Shown: positions 51,901-59,865 of the stretch, one piece after another
How the letters are laid out: every line of letters begins with the position of its first letter
Position numbering within the stretch: the first letter of the stretch is position 1
Assembly (NCBI RefSeq): GCF_001949145.1
Contig: NW_019091375.1
Span: forward strand, 2,696,558-2,760,557
Length of the DNA: 64,000 nt
Reading direction: 5' to 3'
Source: Acanthaster planci
Lineage: Eukaryota; Echinodermata; Asteroidea; Valvatida; Acanthasteridae
The notes under the pieces: model-generated
The model's input: the letters and a program-made list of their open reading frames with translations, nothing else
Told to the model about the DNA's origin: nothing
The model's database searches: none
Made by a program: the position numbers and the translations under genes

Positions 51901-54900
51901 TTTTTGCAAGTGCATATGTTGATGACATCGTGTGGTTTGTTTCATTTCATTTATTTCAGTTTTCGGGATAGACGTACAAAGACATTCAATACCCAAAAAT
52001 ATATTTGAAACAAAACATAAAGGACACAATATTTGACACAAAAGAAACATAATGTATGTTGAATAATAATACAACATAACATTAATAAAACAATTTCAAT
52101 TAACAAAGCTGGTTTACACCTTGACCTTTAAATGAATAATAAATTCATAGGACTGAGTTTTCTCAAAAATGTTGTCAGCGTATTACCAAGCATTAACATG
52201 CTGTCAATTGAAGCCATAACTCTGGATCACGTTGGAAAACTCCTCGGTCGACATACCTAAAATAGCTTTGAGTTCCAAGATGGTCCAGAAGTTGTTCTGG
52301 TCAGAGAACAAGTTCTTAAACATAATGTATAAATAGTGGGCGGAATATGACTAATTTTCATACTTTAATACCAGTGCATGTGCTGCTAAAGGCATCTGCT
52401 AAATCAAAATTAATGATCTTAAAGGTCTCCTTATTTCTAGCACGAGCCAACAGCTCGTGTAACTAGTGTATGTTCAATGTACCAACCAATGAGTCGACTC
52501 CACTCTAGTCCCTCATCACAAAACTCTAATGTTCATGTCGTGTTGTTATTATCAAAAGTAAGATAGGGTGTGACCACACTGTAGTAATACAGAGGTGAAT
52601 TTAAAAATACCTAAATTAACGTTTTCATTTCTCGTATTGTACTCAAATATTTGTGACTCAAACTCGAGCTAAATACTTGACTCGACTCTGTTTGCGTAAT
52701 GACTCGACTCAGCTCAAGTCACGACGTTACAGTGACTCGTCTCGGCTCGATTCACCAAAATTGTGACTTGTTACAACTCCACCAACGATACTTCTTGCCA
52801 GTATATTTAGATGAACATTTTTAAACAGTACTAACAACATCATGATTAACGGCCAGGATTCGTCCCAGAGACACGGAGGTGGAACGCAAAGTATCGGGGT
52901 GCAACTTAGCTCTTAACTTTTCAAACGGTTATATGCAATTAGATACAGTGAGTTTCAGCACTGTGTCATTTCCCTTCGAACTTTTGTTGAAACTTCTAAC
53001 GGCTTGAAGTTGCATTAAAGGAGAATTTTTAGGCTTGTGAATGTGCACATGTAACGACACTGCTCTCACCAATGGGTTTTCTTCTTTTCATCTGCAGGGT
53101 TTAATGTTAATCATCTCGACATTGCCCCACGTTATGCAAGCATACTGATGGGCATATCCAACGCTGTTGGAACCCTAGCTGGAATGATATGCCCAGAAGT
53201 GACGTCAGCACTCACTGCGAATAAGGTAAACACCAAGCGGATATGTGGACAGCATGCATATAAACAGTAGTTCTACATACACAAGACGATTTCGAGTCAA
53301 CTCGGGCCCAAACAAACTCGGACCCATGCCAACTCAGACCAAAAGCCAACTCGGACCCAAGGCAACCTATTAAATGTCATTGCACAGGTTCTGTACGATA
53401 TATATGATGCACATTGTTTTCAAAGTCTCAGCGGGCAGAGGCTTACTTGGTGTTTTCGGAGACAGTTTATGGTCAGGAAAAAAGCAAGACAAAGTTGGCG
53501 TGGTGGAGTTTGAGCATTGTTTGGACCAAAACATTCTTCAGACATGATTATCAAATTTTATCCAAATTAACTCTTTCGATTTGATTTGTGTCACTCGACA
53601 GTGACTGTCATAACCAACAAATCGGAAAACGCACATTTATGCGGCATTCAACTTCAAAACTGTGGGCTTGTTGTAGCAATGATCCAACGTAGGTGGAAAT
53701 AAAGGAACCAGAATTATGTCAATAGCTTTTTGAAAAAAAGTAGTTAAGACTTTTGAACAAGCAATGGAACAACAGAAGTGGCTTGATACCAGACTTTCTT
53801 AGATACAGTTGCAATACCCAAAATGCGACTTTGACATGTAACGTATAAGGGAAGCTAGAGAGTTGCTAAATTGTAAATGCTAAGACAATTAACGCTAAAA
53901 AATTGGTGCAGGAAAACTGTCTTAAAATATACTTTTTATGCAACTATGTGTTTTTCTTCAGTTTACCAAATCCATTTGACTTCCTTTAAGGGTTTAGTGC
54001 ATTGAAAACTGCACTTTTCAATGTTCAAAACCGTCCATACTCTTTCCAGAGAGCAAAGGACGCTCTTGCTCTGATGTTCGTCTAAAAGACATTGCTCAGT
54101 GTGAGGTCATCACTGTTCAAATTTACTCGTTTGAAACCTTTCTGAGAAAGCTTAGCTGTTTGGCTACTGCCACGTACTCAAACAGTAACAAATGACCGAA
54201 AAAAATAAACAGGAAAACCCAGCAGTGTTTTGTGCACCAGTCAATTCAACATTGAGGCTTACTCCTGGGTTGACATCGTAGTAATGACATAAATACTGAA
54301 ATTCACATCAGCATGAAACCTAAAAGGCACCAGAATACCCTTTGCGACAACAAAAAAATAGAGTTAATTAAAACATGAAGGTAGGGGCCTACGTCCTCAA
54401 GGTTTGTAGAAAAATGGCATTGCAATCACATTTTCATGACGATTTCATAATACATCGATAACAGTCACATCACGGCACGGGTTCAGTCCGGTTCACTGCT
54501 AATAGCAACTGATCATGGATAAAGAATGGTCTTTGTTCATAATTCATTTAACATCTTGTGGCTGCACTTCATTATGATTGTATTCTGATACACTAGGTGC
54601 AATTGATTACAACTTTGTTGATTAGAAAAGAAAGCTATCTGTTAGCATTAACCCAATTTCAACCAATACAACATCATGTTTGCTTTATTAATATTAGACT
54701 GCCGATGATTGGGAAAAGGTCTTCTTGATAGCAGCCTGCGTCCACTTTGTTGGCGTGCTTTTCTATGGCATCTTCGCCTCTGGTGAGAAACAGCCCTGGG
54801 CAAGCCCGCCCCGGCAACACATGCCCGAGATCAACGGCAAGGGCCTCGGGCCGGACATCGCCGGTGTTGTTCATCAGAAGTCCAAGGGTTACGGGACTTT

Positions 54901-55045
54901 ACAGGATAGCGATCAAGCCCCCAGACGAGAAACGGTGGTAAATGGGGGTTTCATACCGCCGACAAGTGTCTATCCAGACTTGAGGAAAGAGTTTGTCCAA
55001 CCACAGTCTTCGGAGGAGAGTCCAGAGGATGGAGGAATCCCTTAA
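33689..55045 (+). CDS. Vesicular glutamate transporter (SLC17A6/7/8 type), 11 coding exons
   Basis: The product loads glutamate into synaptic vesicles, driven by the proton electrochemical gradient of the vesicle. Joining the exons gives 1,695 coding bases, or 564 residues (mammalian VGLUTs have about 560-590), with 12 hydrophobic segments. Diagnostic blocks: [12 protein letters not shown] (65-76), [12 protein letters not shown] (107-118), RVLQGLIEG (163-171), YPACHG (174-179), GSYAGAV (200-206), [12 protein letters not shown] (297-308) and [14 protein letters not shown] (408-421). Residues matching rat VGLUT2 Arg88, His128, Arg184, Glu191 and Arg322 are all present (67, 107, 163, 170, 300). 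The tail keeps YGT and KEFVQ as in VGLUTs; sialin, the nearest relative, lacks these. An N-glycosylation sequon NNT (80-82) lies in the first lumenal loop. Open question: which vertebrate paralogue it is closest to; an invertebrate pro-orthologue is likely. An upstream exon may add 5' UTR. Confidence 0.95.
33965..35664 (+). other. VGLUT intron 1
   Basis: 1,700 bases, GTGAGT to TTTACAG. No repeat family or other coding exon recognised inside. Confidence 0.85.
35665..35783 (+). CDS. VGLUT coding exon 2 (residues 93-132)
   Basis: 119 bases between TTTACAG and GTAAGT. It starts FREFDWDP, the lumenal stretch preceding helix 2, then [20 protein letters not shown] with His107. It ends two bases into the Arg132 codon (phase 2). 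Confidence 0.95.
36439..37105 (-). pseudogene. Ngaro SGNH-hydrolase-like remnant
   Basis: Downstream of the recombinase, a minus-strand frame reads [12 protein letters not shown] (about 37,015-37,050), then [11 protein letters not shown], then ARIGTNDFL (about 36,905-36,935). The GDS and GxND blocks are the nucleophile and oxyanion blocks of SGNH/GDSL hydrolases. Later sequence is frameshifted. This module in this position supports a Ngaro rather than a classical DIRS1 assignment. Confidence 0.7.
37108..37990 (-). pseudogene. Ngaro tyrosine recombinase remnant
   Basis: The N-terminal SAM-like part reads [19 protein letters not shown] near 37,880-37,796. The catalytic part (37,458-37,108) has CPVTAL, DGSPLPR and [12 protein letters not shown]. 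In active enzymes the HSFR box supplies histidine and arginine; here the arginine is serine (HSFS). The final tyrosine region ([13 protein letters not shown]) is diverged. The intervening segment is frameshifted. Inactive. Confidence 0.8.
38068..38322 (-). pseudogene. Ngaro RNase H remnant
   Basis: 84 codons ending [16 protein letters not shown], the C-terminal signature of RNase H in DIRS/Ngaro elements (usual form HxxGxxNxxADALSR). It follows the reverse transcriptase in the expected order. Confidence 0.8.
38323..39300 (-). pseudogene. Ngaro reverse transcriptase remnant
   Basis: A minus-strand reading through about 38,720-38,580 gives FYFDKCLPM, then FKKFSTFLE, then [10 protein letters not shown], the palm and YxDD region of DIRS-group reverse transcriptases. 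The catalytic YLDD reads YLDN at 38,580-38,591, so the second aspartate is lost. An in-frame stop follows shortly after. The N-terminal part is not readable in one frame. Confidence 0.8.
39381..40640 (-). pseudogene. Ngaro gag-like remnant
   Basis: Overlapping minus-strand frames (40,638-40,441; 40,415-39,963; 40,158-39,685; 39,599-39,381), each continuing the last after a frameshift. The first part is Ser/Leu/Gln-rich low complexity. The last holds a Cys/His cluster ([19 protein letters not shown]), as in DIRS-group gag zinc knuckles. Confidence 0.6.
42657..42890 (+). CDS. Unidentified 77-codon open frame in intron 2
   Basis: ATG to TAA, with a protein-like composition. It has a Pro/Gly/Asn-rich first half and a charged, probably helical stretch ([13 protein letters not shown], then RRKMKN). 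I recognise no family. It lies 130 bases upstream of VGLUT exon 3 on the same strand, with no splice fit to the neighbouring exons. It could be a fragment of a mobile-element protein or chance. A short palindrome GTCAGGA-A-TCCTGAC lies just upstream at 42,622-42,636. Confidence 0.2.
   Translation: MNQYPATGHQPAWHGAADNAKPFGVNFNRPSTGPRGSKEAELRHQIEEFISGTWRRKMKNAVLAIDPEYCIYSGPLL
43024..43138 (+). CDS. VGLUT coding exon 3 (residues 132-170)
   Basis: 115 bases between ACACAACCAG and GTAAGA. The first base completes the split arginine; 38 codons follow and the exon ends in phase 0. It encodes helix 3 ([12 protein letters not shown]) and helix 4 with Arg163 and Glu170 in RVLQGLIE. A nearer AG (43,036-43,037) would put the conserved residues out of frame, which fixes the acceptor at 43,022-43,023. 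Confidence 0.92.
43139..44101 (+). other. VGLUT intron 3
   Basis: 963 bases, GTAAGA to a strong T-tract and CAG. It holds the second family E element; nothing else recognised. Confidence 0.85.
43505..43693. mobile_element. Family E MITE, copy 2 (inside intron 3)
   Basis: 189 bp, just downstream of exon 3. The right end in reverse complement (gtctgaatcataa, gcgaac, gcaaaagc, tttgacgtca) aligns with the left end of the element at 29.36 kb. It also carries a CRE palindrome, TGACGTCA, at 43,644-43,651. Its own two ends match only weakly. Confidence 0.45.
44102..44189 (+). CDS. VGLUT coding exon 4 (residues 171-200)
   Basis: 88 bases between TTTTTTTATCAG and GTTAGT, phase 0 to phase 1. It encodes GVEYPACHG and KWAPPLERS, the most conserved SLC17 block, ending in [15 protein letters not shown] has Glu where vertebrate VGLUTs have Thr. 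Confidence 0.95.
44190..44938 (+). other. VGLUT intron 4
   Basis: 749 bases. It holds a short hairpin at 44,702-44,740 whose arms are TTGGCGGGAA and TCAATCCCGCCA, matching the E2F consensus in inverted orientation. Confidence 0.85.
44939..45025 (+). CDS. VGLUT coding exon 5 (residues 200-229)
   Basis: 87 bases between CCTGCTAG and GTGAGT, with split glycines at both ends. It encodes helix 5 ([15 protein letters not shown]) and the start of helix 6 (GWPSVFYVF). Confidence 0.95.
45359..45650 (+). repeat. Intron 5 diverged duplicate, copy 1
   Basis: It starts AATGAGCCTTTTGCGAGTT and aligns to 46,185 onward through CTGTTGCC and GAGTCGCGAGGTATCGC, finishing near CAGTGCCTTTGG. It is markedly G-rich where its partner has A (for example GGGTGGGG against GAATAAAA). 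Confidence 0.45.
45985..46110. repeat. ATGAA-tailed sequence and adjoining hairpin
   Basis: The sequence aattaataaatgaaatgaaatgaaa resembles the microsatellite tail at the 3' end of LINE elements (plus orientation). It runs into a fold-back of about 100 bp whose arms are GAAAGGTGAT and ATCACCTTTC. LINE origin is a guess; no reverse transcriptase is visible upstream. Confidence 0.3.
46185..46465 (+). repeat. Intron 5 diverged duplicate, copy 2
   Basis: It starts AATAAGCCTTTTGCGAGTT and parallels copy 1 through ACTGTTGCC and GAATTGCAAGGTATAGC, finishing near CAGTGTTTTTAG. Alignment by eye needs gaps in the middle. The element could be a transposon relic rather than a local duplication. Confidence 0.45.
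46688..46827 (+). CDS. VGLUT coding exon 6 (residues 229-275)
   Basis: 140 bases between GTCTCCTCCAG and GTAACA, ending in phase 0. It encodes the rest of helix 6 and the central cytoplasmic loop, with HPTISAEER and YIEESIGE, both hallmark VGLUT loop motifs. Confidence 0.94.
46828..49848 (+). other. VGLUT intron 6
   Basis: 3,021 bases, GTAACA to TTCATGCAG. No exon or repeat family recognised; short open frames reach 127 codons without motifs. Confidence 0.8.
49849..49998 (+). CDS. VGLUT coding exon 7 (residues 276-325)
   Basis: 150 bases (50 codons) between TTCATGCAG and GTAACA. It starts [12 protein letters not shown], then helix 7 with [19 protein letters not shown]; Arg300 matches rat Arg322. 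It ends EISQ. Confidence 0.95.
49999..50900 (+). other. VGLUT intron 7
   Basis: 902 bases, GTAACA to CCCGTAG. Nothing recognised inside. Confidence 0.85.
50901..51033 (+). CDS. VGLUT coding exon 8 (residues 326-370)
   Basis: 133 bases between TTTCCCGTAG and GTAGGT, ending in phase 1. It encodes helix 8 ([19 protein letters not shown]) and the loop [19 protein letters not shown], closely like vertebrate VGLUTs. Confidence 0.95.
51034..51579 (+). other. VGLUT intron 8
   Basis: 546 bases, GTAGGT to CTGCAG. Nothing recognised inside. Confidence 0.85.
51580..51690 (+). CDS. VGLUT coding exon 9 (residues 370-407)
   Basis: 111 bases between CTACTGCAG and GTGAGT. It encodes helices 9 and 10: [10 protein letters not shown] and [10 protein letters not shown]. 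Split glycine codons at both ends. Confidence 0.94.
51938..52323 (-). mobile_element. Possible minus-strand retroelement fragment
   Basis: The inverted (ATGAA)-type tail at 51,938-51,960, then AT-rich sequence, then a 39-codon minus frame (52,323-52,204) with alternating hydrophobic and acidic residues ([20 protein letters not shown]). I do not recognise the family. The arrangement would suit the 3' part of a LINE inserted antisense, but no catalytic motif is visible. Confidence 0.25.
52490..52790. repeat. ACTCG-rich low-complexity repeat
   Basis: Multiple irregular occurrences of ACTCG / GACTCGACTC (for example near 52,493, 52,660, 52,680, 52,701 and 52,735). The spacing is not constant, so this is a diffuse repeat rather than a clean satellite. 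Confidence 0.45.
53098..53225 (+). CDS. VGLUT coding exon 10 (residues 407-449)
   Basis: 128 bases between CATCTGCAG and GTAAAC, ending in phase 0. It encodes [14 protein letters not shown] and helix 11 ([15 protein letters not shown]). A chance CRE palindrome lies inside the coding sequence at 53,200-53,207. Confidence 0.95.
53226..54697 (+). other. VGLUT intron 10
   Basis: 1,472 bases, GTAAAC to AATATTAG. It holds the 17-bp minisatellite near its 5' end; nothing else recognised. Confidence 0.85.
53299..53366 (+). repeat. 17-bp minisatellite, four units
   Basis: Four consecutive 17-base units close to AACTCGGACCCAAAGCC, with one to four changes per unit. Confidence 0.75.
54698..55045 (+). 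CDS. VGLUT coding exon 11 (residues 450-564, stop TAA)
   Basis: 348 bases after TTAATATTAG. It encodes helix 12 ([19 protein letters not shown]), the GEKQPWA motif at the membrane exit, and a tail of about 90 cytoplasmic residues. The tail is proline- and charge-rich with short PP motifs, a YGTL near 502 and KEFVQ near 547. It lacks the long polyproline runs of mammalian VGLUT1. Stop codon at 55,043-55,045. Confidence 0.95.
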   Translation, partial: TADDWEKVFLIAACVHFVGVLFYGIFASGEKQPWASPPRQHMPEINGKGLGPDIAGVVHQKSKGYGTLQDSDQAPRRETVVNGGFIPPTSVYPDLRKEFVQPQSSEESPEDGGIP

Positions 55046-56219
55046 TTATTCATATGTACATGTAAATGAACACATGACGAACCCGTTTCGTCACGTGAAC
55101 ATTTTTACAACACAGGGCCCCTCCTGCTGTCCTTAATTTGAAACCTATCTGTTAGTTTGTAGTTCCATACACCCCTTTTCCTGATGTGATATTTCAAATA
55201 GATTAAATATTGTATTTTTCTTATTCGGTCGAGGGGGGAAGGCGCCCTCCACGAAGGTCATGAGTTCATTAGACTTTCCTTCCTGTTTGCATGAGCTTCA
55301 TTGTGCTCAGTATATTGTAATATTTGAGTGCGATATATTTATGTACTGATATTGTATTAATTGCTTCTATTGTTACAAAGAAACTACCCATCTGATAATA
55401 TAGAGGGCGCCTTCGGTAGTCATGAAAATTATGCACAATAAGACCTCGTGAGTGTTTTTAATTTGAATGAATTAAATGCGGAGAGAATAGCAGATAATTC
55501 ATTCTGTATCGGTAACACAATATTGCTTTCGCCGAAAGAGATGTCAAAAATAAGACGGGAGTATACCAGCCACGAAGGTGTGACCAAAACCTCTCTGTAG
55601 ATTTGTTGAAATATAGCTAACTATTGTATCTGACCATTGGAACGTCGTGACCATTGGGGTGATGTATCATGTCATTTGCTTTATCGCTTTGGTTTTGTAT
55701 TCTGTGTGGCAGTGAAGCATTTCCGTAGCCTAAAGAACAAGGCTGTACCGGCAGAACTTTGTTTTCTTTTTAATAGGCCTAAACAAATTGAAACTCGTTC
55801 GCCTTATCTGACTAAGTCCGCCTTGTTAAGGAAGTTTCGAGAGCTTTTTGGATTCATGGAACAGTGTCTTTCCATCGATACTATACTGAAGCATCTGCTT
55901 AAGGTACACGACTCTTACTGGACAAAAGGAATTTTGTTTTTCTCCTGAGTTTGTGGAACTTTTCCATGACCAATCCTCCACGTACGCACTGCTGCCTTAA
56001 AAAAAACTGTTTTCGTCCCTGAAATGTGCGTTGCTCACGAAGCGAGAAAACAAGGGGCGCAGGTACTTTGATATAAAGTAGGCCTATTTACTCGAATGTA
56101 CGTCTGGAGCTGTCATGTACGCCGGTCTTTGTGACGTATGTAGTCTTCGCCGATCCACTTTTCACTCTAAAGCTTGGTTCCCATAATGGTCATAACAAAC
56201 ACCGGGGACGCGCATTGCA
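55046..56219 (+). other. Probable VGLUT 3' untranslated region
   Basis: ATTAAA (55,202-55,207), followed by a T-rich stretch, is the nearest candidate polyadenylation signal, 157 bases after the stop. AATAAA sites at 56,962, 56,992 and 57,273 would make a much longer 3' end. An exact inverted pair, AAGGCGCCCTC (55,239-55,249) and GAGGGCGCCTT (55,403-55,413), could form a hairpin in the transcript if the longer form is used. Confidence 0.5.
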
Positions 56220-56608
56220 GACGTCAAGAGTCAGACAGTCGCAAAAGACATGGCGTCATTCCACCAAAACAAGTGAGCAATGTGGCGTCCGAAACTCGGA
56301 AAATATTCGCAAATAATGAATTTTTTACGTAGCAATACTGCCTCTTGAATCCCGATAATATTTGAGTTTGATTGTTTATGGTCAGCTGTTTTGTTGACAA
56401 CTGGGGTTGTACTTATAAGGAGAAAATGGGCAAAATGGGTGGTACTGAGCGAGAAGGATATCGTACGTCTGTCCTGCTAACTTATTTTGCATGGGCGTCC
56501 CATGGTGACTGAACGCAGAGAGTCGGCGAAGTTGAACCTGATCCAAATTTTGCGACTCTCTGCATCGATGGATAAGCCAGTGATCGGCTCTCTGTGTCTC
56601 TTTACGTC
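56220..56608. mobile_element. Family G inverted-repeat element, copy 1
   Basis: It begins GACGTCAAGAGTCAGACAGTCG and ends, in reverse complement, GACGTAAAGAGACACAGAGAG. About 390 bp. Internal blocks (cgagaaggatatcgta, agttgaacctgatccaaa, ttgcgactctctgc) align with the element at 57.8 kb. No transposase. Confidence 0.55.
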
Positions 56609-57767
56609 GATATTGGAACCAGGCTTAACTTTGGAAAAGTAATCGACGCCCATAGCCTATAGGCAGCCCTTGACCGTCCATGCCATTCACATTATTATCA
56701 CCCAAAGCCATCCTAATGAGTCCAAGCAACGGATACATCCGTTTTAAACTCGTCTGTGTGGTTGTTTGCTGGGTCTTTGGATTTTAGACTGTGCTTTATT
56801 TTTGTGTTGTAAAAACTTATCAGTTCAGAGCTCTACTTACGTCGCCATCTTTCAGATAAAAGAGAAACCCTCCAGAGGTTCATCGGGATGTGGAATTCTA
56901 ATTGAAAAAAAATGGACGAATGGAAGTTCTGAGCAAGAATAAGTTAAAATCGTGTGACAGCAATAAACTCAACTGCAGTCTAGTTATTGTAAATAAACAA
57001 AGTCTTGTTTGTAAAGTCGCTTGCTATTATTTTAAACATCATTCCAGTAAGTGCTTCAAAAACCGTTATTAATCATCTTGCCGTTGTGGTTGGATAAAAT
57101 GGGGCGAAATGAAGGATCTGAGCCCTTAGGTATTTTCAGCAAGTGAAAAACTCAGTCCTAAAACTTTAATACAGCTACAGTGCGCATTGAATAATTATGT
57201 ATTATCCCGAGTAATTACTGCTTTTCTAAAGCAACATTGATTGCAGAGTCTTAATCAACATCTTATTATTTCAATAAATGCTGAGTTTTCTTAATCTGGA
57301 CCTTCAGTTATGCTGTTAGATCTCTTCACTCTAAGGCTTAAAACTATGTAAAAATTTGGGGGGTCAAAGCGACACAGTATTCGGTGCCGTTTTGCATCTG
57401 CGGTCTGTTTTCTTTCTTGCATTATGCAAATCCTCATCGATGGCAATTCACGATACCCCAAATGTTCACAATCCTTTGGGCAAAATGAGTTCAGCTATGG
57501 ATGTTAAACATTATAAATAAGAGGTGTTCTCGTTTTGATAATATGATGGTGCTGTTTTGTAGGAAATTTGGATTGCAAATTAAAAGCTTTAGGTCAGCAT
57601 TTTAAAACCCATCTGTATCTCAAGTGCATCATCCATTAGCAAGTTAGGATTGGTCTGTTCTGAGACAGGCACGTGCCATCAGCGGGTCTGTGTTATTTTC
57701 TCAGTTCAAATTTTGCTTTTTTAATTCCTGGTTTCTATGTGGTCATAACAATTGTCGAAAGCACGCG
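56609..57767. other. Gene-free stretch
   Basis: AT-rich. It contains the distal AATAAA sites noted with the 3' untranslated region; no coding or RNA gene seen. Confidence 0.45.
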
Positions 57768-58085
57768 ATGTGTTAAGACGCAGAAAGTCGCCGAGAAAGC
57801 AGTGTGTGACGTCATTCGAAACGTTGAAAACAAAATGGCGTCCTAAACTCTGCCCATTTCTGTATAAAATGCATATTGGAGGTGATTGTACCACTTCCTG
57901 AAGCGTTTCATTCCGAGAAGGACATCGTGTACACTTGTCTTACCAGCGCAACTGTACATGTGGAACTTGTTTGGAGACTGGATGCAGACATTGGGCAGGG
58001 TTGAACATGGTCCAACTTTGCCGACTGTCCATAACTTCGTGTCATCGAAAACTCTTTGGCGACACTGTCTGCGTCTCTTAACGTC
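57768..58085. mobile_element. Family G inverted-repeat element, copy 2
   Basis: Starts near GATGTGTTAAGACGCAGAAAG and ends, in reverse complement, GACGTTAAGAGACGCAGACAG. About 318 bp, aligning with the 56.2-kb copy through gagaaggacatcgtgta, ggttgaacatggtccaa and tttgccgactgtcc. Open on both strands for 83-92 codons as a by-product. It carries a CRE palindrome at 57,807-57,814. Confidence 0.55.
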
Positions 58086-59865
58086 AATATGGGCATGGCG
58101 CTTCCCAGCTGAGTTGTTCAAATTGGCTTGTGGCTGACTATTGTGTTCAGGTTATGGCTACGTTCTCCATAATCGCAAAACAGTGTAAACTGTGTAAAGT
58201 TAGCCACATCTTTTATTAAACATCATTAATTTTCTTAGATGCACCTCATTAAATTGTATTCTCTCTTTCTGACCGATATCATTTCGTCATTTCGTTAAAT
58301 GAATTAAAAAGTACAACATTTCTGCTATGAATGTTAATAAAAGTAAAGGTGTATTTATGCAAGTAGAATGTATCGAGTAATAATGCAATATAACCTAGAA
58401 TGTTAATCTTTTTAGAGTAAAACTATATTTATCAGTGGTATCCTTATATTGTGTGAAAATATAATGATAAAATATATAGATATTAAAAAGATAAATGGTG
58501 TATGTTATAACCGGTCATATAATGTGGTGTTATTTAACCCTTAAAGGGCCGGACTTAAAATCTCCTTTGTACATTTTTTTCCCGATTTCATCACAACGCT
58601 TTGTTGTCACACCGAGCCTTCTTGGCGTCATTTTGAATCAGTTATGGAATTTGTTAAACATTGTCCCTCCGTGTCAAATTTTGGACACTCGAATACAGGC
58701 ACAGTGCGTCATTTCTCCTCAATCACAGTGCAAAATGGAAATTTGACAGTGCAAGGACCAACACGTGCAAATGTGCGCACTGTCAATAACACATTAAGGA
58801 AAAGCTACTCGACTGATTTGAAACTGGGCGTGGTAAACATATGCATGGCGCTATCCAACACAATCTTGTAAGGGACAACCATGATCTGACAGGAAGTTAA
58901 AATCCACCTATCGGGAAGGTTTTGAAGAATGCCGTTTCAGGGTTTGAACACGAATAGAAAATGAGCCTCGCTGATAAGTTCTAAGTGAAGAGGTTATGTT
59001 TATTTTTACCCAGAGTATAATTAGATATTATTAAAGGCCTGAAATTGACCTAAAAGAAGCGGAGGCCTTTTTCGTAGCTTTTTTAACTTTCCTGCCCTTA
59101 CCTCGTAACTATTACCGATGTATCTGAAAAAATAAAGGGCCCGAGTCGGATGTTAACGATGGTCTTCCTCACAATCGAATTGGCGTCCATTACCAAATTC
59201 CAGTACTCAAAACATCCCACAGTGTCCCTGTATACCCTTCACAGTCAACACTTCCACGTGTAGCCTATAATATTTTATATGGATGAGGCCCTATTTGTGA
59301 CAATTAATTGCTACATCGGTGGTGACTTCACAGGATTTGTGCGTGAGATTAGCCCTTTCCAACTAGCGTCGTCTGTAGTGTGTTCGAGCGAGTATATCGC
59401 GTAGCAGTTTTGGGGAACCTTTGATTTTGAAAATCTCTTTGTGCTTCTACTCACCCGCGTCTTCCCGAGTACGGTTGCGGTAGGGGGCTGGCATATTTTT
59501 CCACATATTTCGTTAATCAGAAGATCTTCTGCACTTGAATATTTTCGTAACATGTCAATGTAAACTAAGTGGATAGGCTGAAATATAAGCAACAGAAAAG
59601 AAAAGTTCTGTAGAATTGCGAAGTCTTAAAAACCTGTAATTAAAACCTCCAGCACTAAGTGTGTCTAAAGTAAAATGACAATAAAACTTCGTGTGTTACG
59701 GTGCTTAGAAACCTGAATAATTTTCGATGATGGCTTTGGAAGCCATCTCTCTACTTTTTGCAGCTGTGCAAAAATAAAATCTCATGAGTTTTTTTCGTGT
59801 GTTCCTGTAAAACCCTGACGAGGAGGTGGTGTGCGATCCTGTTCCGAGAACAGTTTCCTTGAGCC
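58086..59865. other. Gene-free stretch
   Basis: AT-rich at first (58.2-58.5 kb), then mixed. No exon recognised on either strand. Confidence 0.45.

Larger units (their letters stand above)
51691..53097 (+). other. VGLUT intron 9
   Basis: 1,407 bases. TTTCATTTCATTTATTTCAG (51,938-51,960) looks like an inverted LINE microsatellite tail. Beyond it on the minus strand, 52,323-52,204 is a 39-codon frame of protein-like composition. An ACTCG-rich low-complexity stretch follows. Confidence 0.8.

Noticed and set aside
55637-55948. 103-codon plus frame after the VGLUT stop
   Set aside because: No family resemblance; lies in the probable 3' untranslated region with no splice context.
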